Both the position numbers and the translations under genes were made by a program. Below are positions 1 to 6,709 of a stretch of 9,349 nt of DNA, one piece after another. The notes beneath the pieces were generated by a model. The model saw only the letters and a program-made list of their open reading frames with translations. It ran no database searches and was not told where the DNA came from. Position 1 is the stretch's first letter; the number at the start of each line of letters is the position of its first letter. This DNA is from Candidatus Aegiribacteria sp. (lineage in GTDB: Bacteria; Fermentibacterota; Fermentibacteria; Fermentibacterales; Fermentibacteraceae). The stretch is taken from the NCBI GenBank assembly GCA_021107345.1, contig JAIOSX010000241.1:1-9349 (forward strand), read 5' to 3'.

Positions 1-434
1 TTGCTGGCGGCTGTATCAAGAACATTCTCAACGTCACCCGTGCCTTCGAGGACTTCATTGATATTCTCCCTGCTCACCTTGATGAGCTGACGGAGCATGG
101 CCTTGTCCTTGATGATCTTTATGTACTGAAGCACATTCGAAAGGAGGGGTATATCATCTGTCAGGGAGGAGATGTACTCAATACCACCCGCCTCCTCGAG
201 TGTCTTCTTCCTGGAAAGTTCCTCGCCTACAGTGACCATATCCGTTACGCTGTTCCTTGAATCAAGATCCCGGCAGGCCTGGAAGATCATCCTGTGCTTG
301 CGGTCGAAGAAATCCTTTGTGTTAAGGGCATCAAGGGCTTCAACCGTCAGTTCCTGATCAAGAAGCATTGCTCCTAAAACGCTCTTTTCAGCATCCAGAC
401 TGTGGGGAGGTCGATATCCTTTTTCCTCCGTCAT
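1..434 (-). CDS. dnaB: Replicative DNA helicase DnaB, N-terminal part (cut by window start)
   Basis: The first 144 codons of the replicative helicase that unwinds DNA ahead of the replisome. Only the helical N-terminal domain, which makes the hexamer collar and contacts primase, is present; the RecA-like ATPase domain lies outside the window. Typical DnaB-N elements are visible: PHSLDAEKSVLGAMLL at residues 10-25, DFFDRKHRMIFQA at 41-53, EEAGGIEYISSL at 80-91 and YIKIIKDKAMLRQLI at 104-118. The start is ATG at 434, 2 bases after the glycosylase stop, with an AAGGA ribosome site 6 bases upstream inside the end of that gene. It is the last visible gene of the yicC-gmk/coaB-glycosylase-dnaB operon and should be co-transcribed with it. 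The family assignment is secure. Confidence 0.95.
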   Translation of the reverse strand, partial: MTEEKGYRPPHSLDAEKSVLGAMLLDQELTVEALDALNTKDFFDRKHRMIFQACRDLDSRNSVTDMVTVGEELSRKKTLEEAGGIEYISSLTDDIPLLSNVLQYIKIIKDKAMLRQLIKVSRENINEVLEGTGDVENVLDTAAS

Positions 435-436
435 AC

Positions 437-1177
437 TCAATCCTTATCAGTTCTGGGAAGACCCAGTTCATCAAGGAGCTTTCTCAGCATCTTCATATCC
501 TCCCATACAGGTCTTTTCAGAGCATCGGTTCTAAGAAGAGCAGCCGGATGATAGGTCGGGATGACCGGAATATCTCCGTACCTGTGAATTGAACTCCTGA
601 GTTTCCCTATGCCTTCACTGCTTCCTGTCATTGTTCTGCTGGAGGGAGCACCCAATGTAACTATAACGCCCGGTTTCATGATCCTTATCTGTTCTTCAAG
701 TATCCAGCAGCATGCGGTAACTTCATCTTTTGAAGGTGTTCTGTTTCCAGGCGGCCTGCACTTCACGATATTCGTGATGTACACCGAATTTCTGTCCAGG
801 TCAATGGCTGCCAGTATTTTATCCAGAAGTTTCCCTGCGCGTCCCACGAATGGTTCTCCCTGAATATCCTCGTTGGCTCCGGGGCCCTCACCAATGAAAA
901 CTATCCCCGCGGAGGGGTTCCCTCCGCCGAAGACTATCGTATTCCGCTCTTCGCAGAGCCTGCAGCCCCGGCAGTCACCAACTCTTGAAATAAGGGCAGC
1001 AAGTTCTTCAGGTATGCTTCCGACTTCTCCTCCGGTCATTGAAGTTGTCTTATCACCTTTTAACTTGGAGATCCATTCGGGAAGTACAAAAATATCATCC
1101 AGGTCAAAGCTTGCCACCGAATTCCAGAATGGATCATCCCTGCCCCGCGGAGCGGAGGAATATCTCTTTTCTGTCAT
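437..1177 (-). CDS. Family 4 (iron-sulfur) uracil-DNA glycosylase
   Basis: A 246-residue enzyme that removes uracil from DNA to start base excision repair. Family 4 markers are all present: C69 and C72 (CRGC) with C140 and C156 (C-x15-C) as the expected [4Fe-4S] ligands, the active-site loop GEGPGANED at 96-104, EPFVGRAGKLLD at 108-119, TNIVKCRPPGNRTP at 135-148, and HPAALLR at 210-216, the uracil-binding/intercalation loop. About 60 residues precede the first cysteine, an extension longer than in minimal family members; it is polar and I see no domain in it. The ATG overlaps the upstream stop as TAATG, with GAAGG a few bases before it, implying translational coupling to gmk-coaB. Direct adjacency to dnaB places uracil repair with replication. 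Confidence 0.93.
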   Translation of the reverse strand: MTEKRYSSAPRGRDDPFWNSVASFDLDDIFVLPEWISKLKGDKTTSMTGGEVGSIPEELAALISRVGDCRGCRLCEERNTIVFGGGNPSAGIVFIGEGPGANEDIQGEPFVGRAGKLLDKILAAIDLDRNSVYITNIVKCRPPGNRTPSKDEVTACCWILEEQIRIMKPGVIVTLGAPSSRTMTGSSEGIGKLRSSIHRYGDIPVIPTYHPAALLRTDALKRPVWEDMKMLRKLLDELGLPRTDKD

Positions 1178-2472
1178 TAACCTTCATTGCCTTTCATTAA
1201 ATATCTACCCATCGCAGCGACCAGAAGCTCTGCAATATACCTTTTTGAGGATTGCTTGACCTCTACGTAACTGCCGTCACTGAAAATAAGTCTTCCCTGG
1301 TTTGAGGATGTTTCCATTCCAGCTCCCGGAACGTCCCCTGGATTATAGAAAATGGCAGCCGCTCCCTTGCGATTCATTTTTCTCTGTGCCCGTTCTTCTC
1401 CGTCAGGCCCGAATTCGAGGGCAAAGGCCATCACCGGGCACATACAGTCAATAGTTCTATCAAGTTCTTCAAGAATATCCGGAGTTGCCTTAAGCTCAAG
1501 CATGACGGTTCCCGATCTTTCAATTTTCCCGTCATATAATTTGGAAGTCCTGAAATCAGAAACTGCAGCTGCCATCACCAGCAGGTCAGATTTTTCAACT
1601 TCTCCAACAAGGATGTTAAGCATTTCCTCTGCGGTTTCAACGGAATAAGTGTTCACTCCGGATGGATGGGAGCGGCAGGCCGGACCGGTAATGAACAAAA
1701 CATCGGCGCCGGCATCTCGGAAAGCCATCGCCATACTGGATCCCATCAGGCCGCTGGACCTGTTAGAAATAAACCGAACACGGTCCAATGGTTCTCTTGT
1801 GGGACCGGATGTAACTATCACCCTTTTCCCCGACCAGTGTTCAAGCCCAATAAAGCTATCGGGAGTAAAGGCTCTGACCTCCTGCGGAAAGCTGGTATTA
1901 ACTATTTTCAGCCTTTCGCCTCTTAATATCGATTCAACCTGCATCATGGAATCCTCAAGACGACTGTTGCAAATATAATAATCAAAGGAACCTATCCATC
2001 CGGTCTCCCATGCCGCAATTTCCATCCTTCTCTTAACAACATCCGGATCGTCGGTATTTCTGGAATGAAGCCTTCTGGAAAGCGTATCGGGTGAAGGAGG
2101 CAGAATGAAAACCAGTATTGAGTCTGGAAAAGATTCCTTTATCTGAAGCGCCCCCTGAACATCTATATCAAGGACTACGCTTCCACCACCGGCAAGTTCT
2201 CTGCGTACCCAGTCTCTGGATGTTCCATAAAGATGACCGTGAACCTCCGCATACTCAAGGAAATACCCGTTTTCTATCCTTTTCAGGAACTCTTCCCTGT
2301 TTACGAAAAAGTAATCCACTCCCTCGGTTTCAGAGCCCCGCGGAGGCCTTGTAGTCGTTGAAACGGAGAATACCGCGGAACTGAACGTCTCTACAAGGTG
2401 ATGAGCAAGGGTAGTTTTGCCGGCCCCCGAAGGCCCTGCAAGTACTAGCAACTGGCCTGGAGAATTATTCAA
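1177..2472 (-). CDS. gmk-coaB: Fusion protein: guanylate kinase + CoaB (phosphopantothenoylcysteine synthetase)
   Basis: One 431-residue frame with two complete enzymes. Residues 1-186 are guanylate kinase (GMP + ATP to GDP): P-loop GPSGAGKTT 13-21, GMP-site residues in SVSTTTRPPRG 36-46, Y54, E73 and YGT 82-84, LDIDVQGA 101-108, lid region RRLHSRNTDD 133-142. After a linker of about 28 residues, 214-431 form CoaB, which joins 4'-phosphopantothenate to cysteine in CoA synthesis: SGPTREPLDRVRFISNRSSG 222-241 (N237 matches the E. coli CoaBC catalytic Asn210), AAAVSDF 300-306, K315 (matching Lys289), TPDIL 329-333. The CoaC decarboxylase normally fused ahead of CoaB is absent. The start is TTG at 2472, overlapping the yicC stop by 8 bases; it places the P-loop at the usual distance from the N-terminus and no in-frame ATG suits. 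GTG at codon 218 follows GGGGA, so an internal start for CoaB cannot be excluded. Confidence 0.93.
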   Translation of the reverse strand: MNNSPGQLLVLAGPSGAGKTTLAHHLVETFSSAVFSVSTTTRPPRGSETEGVDYFFVNREEFLKRIENGYFLEYAEVHGHLYGTSRDWVRRELAGGGSVVLDIDVQGALQIKESFPDSILVFILPPSPDTLSRRLHSRNTDDPDVVKRRMEIAAWETGWIGSFDYYICNSRLEDSMMQVESILRGERLKIVNTSFPQEVRAFTPDSFIGLEHWSGKRVIVTSGPTREPLDRVRFISNRSSGLMGSSMAMAFRDAGADVLFITGPACRSHPSGVNTYSVETAEEMLNILVGEVEKSDLLVMAAAVSDFRTSKLYDGKIERSGTVMLELKATPDILEELDRTIDCMCPVMAFALEFGPDGEERAQRKMNRKGAAAIFYNPGDVPGAGMETSSNQGRLIFSDGSYVEVKQSSKRYIAELLVAAMGRYLMKGNEG

Positions 2473-3346
2473 TATTCGCAGCCTGTTCCTTAAGTGATGA
2501 AACAGTATTCTTCATTTCTATAACCCTCAGTGACTGTTCCGGATCATCAACTTTGGCTCCCATCGTGTTCAGTTCCCTGTGCATTTCCTGTATAATGAAC
2601 TCAAGCTTACGCCCGATGGGACTGTTATGAGAATCTACTATTTCAAGGGCATGGTCAAGGTGACACTCAAGTCTATGAACTTCCTCGGTAACATCGGATC
2701 TGTCTGCCAGAAGAGCCAGTTCATTCATCAGACGGTCTTCATCCAGCCTGACGTCATTCATAAGTTCGAATACTCTTTCCTTAAGCCGCCCATATCTTTC
2801 CTGTACGTTTTCCTTCTGCCGTGCAAGAACGGGGTCAGCCAGTTCCCTGATTCCTGTAAAACCTTCAAGAAAAAGCGGAGCAAGTACAGCTCCCTCCCGG
2901 CGTCTGCTCTCCCTGAGTTCATTAAGAGCCTTGATCACGGCTAACCTGAATGCCTCCGTCAGTTCCCCGCGATCAAGCATTGCAGGGCAGGCTCTTTCCG
3001 CAACTCCCGGAAGATTGAGAAGCTCTCCTGCGGACATCTCACTGATGTATTCACTATCCTTGGATATTTGTTCCGCCGCGGCAATGTACTGTCTTGCCGA
3101 ATCCATATTGATGGATACTGACGAGCCGCCCTCACCGTTCAGTTCAATATCCACATTCAGTCTGATGCGTCCCCTTTCGAACATTCCATTGATGACTTTC
3201 CTGATTTCCAGCTCAATATCGGAAAGTACTTCAGGCAGCTTCAGATAGATACTCAGGCTTTTGTGATTAACCGATTTCGCTTCAACCGTTAAAATAAAGC
3301 CATCTCCACTGGCCTCTGCCCGACCGAAGCCCGTCATTGATTCCAT
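2465..3346 (-). CDS. yicC: YicC/YloC-family endoribonuclease
   Basis: A 293-residue full-length member of the YicC family, characterised in E. coli (YicC) and B. subtilis (YloC) as an endoribonuclease active in RNA turnover. The N-terminal YicC domain shows SMTGFGR at 3-9, VEAKSVNHKSL at 21-31 and REGAVLAPLFLEG at 150-162. The C-terminal DUF1732 domain shows DVTEEVHRLECHLDHA at 218-233, GRKLEFIIQEMHRELNTMGA at 245-264 and the end LKEQAANIE. The frame is open to 3511, but ATG 3346 is chosen because the family begins Met-x-x-Met-Thr-Gly-Phe-Gly and a strong GGAGGA site lies 6 bases upstream. It is the first gene of the operon and overlaps gmk-coaB by 8 bases. The neighbourhood yicC-gmk-coaB matches a widely conserved yicC-gmk-rpoZ-coaBC order, with rpoZ missing here. 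Confidence 0.95.
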   Translation of the reverse strand: MESMTGFGRAEASGDGFILTVEAKSVNHKSLSIYLKLPEVLSDIELEIRKVINGMFERGRIRLNVDIELNGEGGSSVSINMDSARQYIAAAEQISKDSEYISEMSAGELLNLPGVAERACPAMLDRGELTEAFRLAVIKALNELRESRRREGAVLAPLFLEGFTGIRELADPVLARQKENVQERYGRLKERVFELMNDVRLDEDRLMNELALLADRSDVTEEVHRLECHLDHALEIVDSHNSPIGRKLEFIIQEMHRELNTMGAKVDDPEQSLRVIEMKNTVSSLKEQAANIE

Positions 3347-3352
3347 CAGATA

Positions 3353-3358
3353 TCCTCC
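3353..3358 (-). promoter_or_regulatory. Ribosome binding site of yicC (GGAGGA)
   Basis: A near-perfect Shine-Dalgarno GGAGGA on the minus strand, 6 bases before ATG 3346. It decides the start: the frame continues 55 codons further upstream without such a site, and those extra codons match nothing in the YicC family. Confidence 0.8.
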
Positions 3359-3400
3359 AGGATTATGGTAATCGAGAAAACATCCTACAGCAGAAACCAT

Positions 3401-3406
3401 ATTATA
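3401..3406 (-). promoter_or_regulatory. Putative -10 box (TATAAT) for the yicC operon
   Basis: A perfect TATAAT on the minus strand, 55 bases upstream of the yicC start, within an AT-rich run preceded by TTTTAATT. At the expected 16-18 base spacing the -35 region (about GCACAG) is a poor match, so the promoter is either weak, activator dependent or uses the AT-rich upstream tract. The position suits a single promoter for the four-gene operon. Confidence 0.5.
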
Positions 3407-3495
3407 CATAATTAAAATGTGGGCTGTGCTTCTGAAGCGAGTATGGGGTGTTACTGGCTTTGTTGACGGGTGGTGGTTTCGGTAAGTATGGTCAG

Positions 3496-3525
3496 TTTCA
3501 GGCAGAGACATTTCAGGCAGAGAAA
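3496..3525. repeat. Two tandem 15-bp repeats
   Basis: TTTCAGGCAGAGACA (3496-3510) is followed immediately by TTTCAGGCAGAGAAA (3511-3525); 14 of 15 bases agree. The pair lies in the divergent intergenic region, between the putative yicC -10 box and the cyclase start. It may be a pair of protein-binding half sites or a simple slippage duplication; the sequence does not decide. Confidence 0.7.
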
Positions 3526-3721
3526 TTGGGTGATATTGAGACAGATATACTGTTTCGGGAGGTTTGCCGGAACGATGGGAAATCTAAATTTCTATTGCTT
3601 GAACTCGGCTTTCTCCAGTGGAAACACCTATATCAGAAAGTCGCTTGGCGCTGAAACAGGAGTGGAATGCTACTTTCTTACCATGTGAGCCGAAACAGAC
3701 GTCTTCCGGAACACAGTTGAC

Positions 3722-6343
3722 ATGAAACTGACTTTCCTGTTCACCGACATAGAGGGCTCAACCAGAAAATGGCATATGTACCCAACTGAAATGGCGGCTG
3801 CTCTGGCAAAGCACGATAGCCTGCTCCGGAACGAGTTGAGACGCTATTCCGGAAGAGTGGTGAAGCACACTGGAGATGGCTTTATGGCCCTGTTCACTAA
3901 CGGACAGTCCCTTGAGTGCGCTCTTTCAATGCAAAATGTCATCGTCGGAACAGACTGGTCAGCTGTTGACGGGCTTAAAATTCGAATAGGAATCGAGTCG
4001 GGAGAGGCTGTTGAAAATAATGGTGATTTCTTCGGAGCGTCTGTAAGCCGTACAGCAAGGCTCATGTCCAGCGGTTGGGGCGGACAGATTATCCTGGGAT
4101 CACAGGCTGCCGTATCCGAAAACCTTCCGGCCGGCGCCAGCCTGCTTGATCAGGGAGTGCATCTGCTGAAAGATCTTCTGCAGCCACAGCAGATATTCAT
4201 CCTTTCACATCCGGACATTGATGCACCTCATCCCCCTCTGTCTTCCGTATCCGCCCATCCGCACAATCTGCCTGTTCAGCCGACCCCCTTTGTGGGAAGA
4301 ACGGTTGAGCTGCAGGAAATCAGGGAAATACTGCTTAATTCCCGAACCAGGCTTCTCACTCTTTTAGGATATGGAGGGGCGGGAAAAACACGGACGTCCC
4401 TGCAGACCGCAGCGGAAACGGTACAGAGATTCAGACACGGAGCCTGGTTCGTTCCTCTGGAAGAAGCTGACAGTCTGGCCTCTATTCTGTCTGCTGTTGC
4501 CCGAAGTCTTTCTTTCGGTTTTTCAGGAGACCGTAGCGAGTTGGAACAGTTAGCCGAATTCCTCTCTGACCGGGAAACACTTCTGGTGCTGGACAATTTC
4601 GAGCACCTCACGGAATACGCTCCGGCTGTATCAGGACTCCTGGCAAAAAGCCCGGGGCTTAAGATCCTGGTTACTTCCAGGCAGAGGCTTGGAATTAGGG
4701 AAGAAAATGTCTACGACCTTTCTGGAATGAGCATTCCCACTGAACCGGATAACCCGCTGGAGCGCTGCGATGCAACTGAACTCTTTCTCAGTTCAGCAAG
4801 AAGGGTTCTTCCAGACTTCTCTCCCGAACGCTCCGACGCATTATACATTACAGGTATCTGCAGGATACTGGATGGTCTTCCGCTCGCAATCGAACTGGCA
4901 GCTTCATGGGTGAGAATTATATCCTGCTCCGAACTGAAGAATGAGCTTCAGTCGGGTCTTGAAATACTTAAGAGCACATCGACCGACCTTCCTGCAAGGC
5001 AGAGAAGCATGCTCTCCGTGTTCCTGTATTCATGGAATCTTCTTGATGGCATTCACCAGAAAGCACTGGCAGGACTCTCCATATTCGAGGGAGGCTTCAG
5101 CAGAAAGGCTGCTTCGGAAGCTGCCGGGTGTAATCTGCAGACCCTGCAGCTATTGTGCGATAGATCTCTTGTTGTAACAGCGGGCGGAGGCAGGTACACT
5201 CTTCATCCCCTGACGAAGGAGCTGGCCGCAGAAAAGCAGTATCTGGTACCGAACCTTGATCAGAAGCATGCGGTTTTCTATCACAATTTCCTCTCTGAAC
5301 TGTATCCGCTTTTATCCAGCGGGAATCAGTCGAAAGCCCTTGACGCTATCTCTGACGACTTTCCGAATATCAGAAAGGGAGCTCTGTTCACACATAAGAC
5401 TCTGAACTTCGAACTCATGGAGTCGTTCACCAGATCGGTTTCTCCCATGCTGCAATTCAGGTCACGGTTAACTGAAGGTGCCGAACTGTTCTCAGAACTT
5501 CTAGAAGTGTTCGAAAAGGCTGCTTCAGAAAAGGGCTGCCCCTCAGGCAAAAGAGCGGGTACCGCCGCCAGGCTCAAGGAGAGAATCGCCACTTTCCTGA
5601 TGATGACAGGCAGACGAGGAGACGCGGAGATCTGTTTGAATGAGGCAGTACTGCTTGCCGAGACATCTGACGACCCCGGCTTCAGAACCCTCTGTTTCGC
5701 CGGCCTCGGCAATTCAGCCTACTTGAATGATGACCTCGACAAAGCGCAGGAGTACTGGTCGAATGCGCTGGCAATAGCAAGATCAGGCAATAAGCAGGGA
5801 TCTATTTCTTCTCTGCTCTGTAACCTTGCCGGCGTCAGTAAAACAAGAGGTGACCTTACCATGGCCAGGAAACTGCTTCATGAAGCACAGGAAATAAACA
5901 ATCGGACCGGTGATGCTTTCCTTAACGCAGCGGTTCTTGCCGCTATGGCTGACATCGCCCGGATGGACGGAGATTTCAGGAAAGCCGAGCAGTGCTTCAG
6001 GGAGTCGCTTTCTCTCAACATGAATGTAGGAAATACCAAAGGGGCGTCATTCTGCCTTGAAAACATTGCCGTGATACTTAAAGATGTTTCGCCGGAAGAA
6101 GCGCTCACGCACGCTGAAAAAGCATTGGAGTTTGCTCTGGTATCCGGTTCGGCCAATAGAATATCGAGATCCAGATTATTGCTCGCATATCTGCTTTCCT
6201 CTGAAAGCAGATATGAAGAAGCGCTCGGTCAGCTTGATTCAGCAGAAGACGAGATCAGAAATCTTGATACAAACAAAATGAAAGGAAAGATATCTGATCT
6301 GAGACAGTCGATTCTGGAATCATATGAGCGCCACTCTCATTAA
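3722..6343 (+). CDS. Class III adenylate cyclase - NB-ARC (STAND) ATPase - TPR protein
   Basis: 873 residues, probably cytoplasmic: no signal peptide or membrane segment. Residues 1-165 are a class III cyclase domain: metal aspartates D9 (FLFTDIEGST) and D52 (HTGDGF), adenine-specifying K48 and D102 (GDFFG), transition-state R113. The usual catalytic Asn is Ser at 109 (VSRTAR instead of VNRAAR). A family-typical linker ending TPFVGR (188-193) leads into the STAND ATPase: Walker A GYGGAGKT 216-223, Walker B LLVLDNFEHL 287-296, LVTSRQRLG 316-324, GLPLAIELAA 385-394, then a winged-helix region (about 425-510). About six TPR-like helix pairs fill 617-845. Mycobacterial relatives such as Rv1358 end in a LuxR-type HTH; none is seen here. 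The known family logic is that the TPR/STAND part senses a partner and controls cAMP production. The partner and an active cyclase are both unproven. It is divergent from yicC and stands alone. Confidence 0.93.
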   Translation: MKLTFLFTDIEGSTRKWHMYPTEMAAALAKHDSLLRNELRRYSGRVVKHTGDGFMALFTNGQSLECALSMQNVIVGTDWSAVDGLKIRIGIESGEAVENNGDFFGASVSRTARLMSSGWGGQIILGSQAAVSENLPAGASLLDQGVHLLKDLLQPQQIFILSHPDIDAPHPPLSSVSAHPHNLPVQPTPFVGRTVELQEIREILLNSRTRLLTLLGYGGAGKTRTSLQTAAETVQRFRHGAWFVPLEEADSLASILSAVARSLSFGFSGDRSELEQLAEFLSDRETLLVLDNFEHLTEYAPAVSGLLAKSPGLKILVTSRQRLGIREENVYDLSGMSIPTEPDNPLERCDATELFLSSARRVLPDFSPERSDALYITGICRILDGLPLAIELAASWVRIISCSELKNELQSGLEILKSTSTDLPARQRSMLSVFLYSWNLLDGIHQKALAGLSIFEGGFSRKAASEAAGCNLQTLQLLCDRSLVVTAGGGRYTLHPLTKELAAEKQYLVPNLDQKHAVFYHNFLSELYPLLSSGNQSKALDAISDDFPNIRKGALFTHKTLNFELMESFTRSVSPMLQFRSRLTEGAELFSELLEVFEKAASEKGCPSGKRAGTAARLKERIATFLMMTGRRGDAEICLNEAVLLAETSDDPGFRTLCFAGLGNSAYLNDDLDKAQEYWSNALAIARSGNKQGSISSLLCNLAGVSKTRGDLTMARKLLHEAQEINNRTGDAFLNAAVLAAMADIARMDGDFRKAEQCFRESLSLNMNVGNTKGASFCLENIAVILKDVSPEEALTHAEKALEFALVSGSANRISRSRLLLAYLLSSESRYEEALGQLDSAEDEIRNLDTNKMKGKISDLRQSILESYERHSH
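6186..6215. repeat. Perfect 13-bp inverted repeat with 4-base loop inside the cyclase gene
   Basis: Left arm CATATCTGCTTTC (6186-6198), loop CTCT, right arm GAAAGCAGATATG (6203-6215); all 13 pairs are Watson-Crick. It lies in codons 822-832, in the last TPR-like repeat, about 130 bases before the stop. No T tract follows, so it is not a standard intrinsic terminator. In mRNA it would be a very stable hairpin. Confidence 0.9.
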
Positions 6344-6435
6344 ACCGTTTCAGTAATGCATCCAGGTGAACATTGGAAAACTGGATTTGCACCTTTTCAC
6401 AAAAATAGCCCAAAACAACAGCATATCCGACCCAA

Positions 6436-6468
6436 TATCATCAAATTTCGCTACCGGAACTGATGATA
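6436..6468. repeat. 8-bp inverted repeat in intergenic DNA
   Basis: TATCATCA (6436-6443) and its exact complement TGATGATA (6461-6468) are separated by 17 bases. It could be a hairpin or an operator with widely spaced halves. It is over 200 bases before the beta-helix start, so its function is open. Confidence 0.55.
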
Positions 6469-6695
6469 CTGCCTCCCTCTCTTCCAGGTCCATGTCAAAG
6501 ACGACGCATAATTAATAAATAATCCTCTGCTCCCTGTTGAAAATATGCTGGAGGATACTACAGCGATCTTTGATAAGTTTTTGAAAGCCTCTCACGTCTA
6601 TTGTAAGCTCCACTTGATTACAGTAGGATTAATTATTCGGGAATCCAGGGGCCGGGTCTGACATGGAATACTTTTCGAAACGCGTATTAAAGAAG

Positions 6696-6702
6696 AAGAG
6701 GA
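6696..6702 (+). promoter_or_regulatory. Ribosome binding site deciding the GTG start of the beta-helix gene
   Basis: AAGAGGA, 7 bases before GTG 6710. It is the main support for the non-ATG start, because the first in-frame ATG further downstream would delete the hydrophobic signal segment. Confidence 0.6.
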
Positions 6703-6709
6703 TAAAAGG

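Larger units (their letters stand above)
3347..3721. other. Divergent intergenic region between yicC operon and cyclase gene
   Basis: 375 bases with no convincing gene. It holds the yicC ribosome site and -10 box on the minus strand, and on the plus strand a weak promoter candidate (TTGACG at 3463, TATGGT at 3487, spacing 18). Also present are a tandem 15-bp repeat (3496-3525), a 7-bp imperfect stem GTTTCGG/CCGGAAC (3552-3573, one G.T pair) and an 8-bp palindrome AGACGTCT (3697-3704) 17 bases before the cyclase start. No strong ribosome site precedes the cyclase ATG. Two overlapping open frames (3448-3654 and 3470-3688) lack ribosome sites and recognisable content. Confidence 0.6.
6344..6709. 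other. Non-coding stretch between cyclase and beta-helix genes
   Basis: 366 bases without a convincing gene. Just after the cyclase stop, ATCCAG (6360-6365) pairs with CTGGAT (6381-6386) and AGGTG (6364-6368) with CACCT (6390-6394), the latter followed by TTTT; this is at best a weak terminator. An 8-bp inverted repeat lies at 6436-6468. A weak promoter candidate for the beta-helix gene is TTGTAA (6601) - 17 bases - TAGGAT (6624). A 16-codon basic reading frame (6663-6713) overlaps the GTG start of the next gene. Confidence 0.5.

Noticed and set aside
3347..3511. 55-codon upstream extension of yicC
   Set aside because: The family starts at Met-x-x-Met-Thr-Gly-Phe-Gly, a strong GGAGGA lies right before ATG 3346, and the extension would run through the TATAAT box.
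3448..3688. Two overlapping small plus-strand open frames in the divergent intergenic region
   Set aside because: No ribosome site, no recognisable family content, and they overlap each other in different frames; part of the frame comes from the tandem 15-bp repeat.
3683..3700. Possible CRP/cAMP site (TGTGA) ahead of the cyclase
   Set aside because: Only one half site is present; the expected TCACA partner 6 bases on is missing.
4276..4611. Minus-strand frames inside the cyclase gene
   Set aside because: They are antisense shadows of a coding region whose plus-strand translation has clear conserved motifs.
6357..6464. 35-codon plus-strand frame after the cyclase stop
   Set aside because: No ribosome site and no recognisable content; short chance frame in non-coding DNA.
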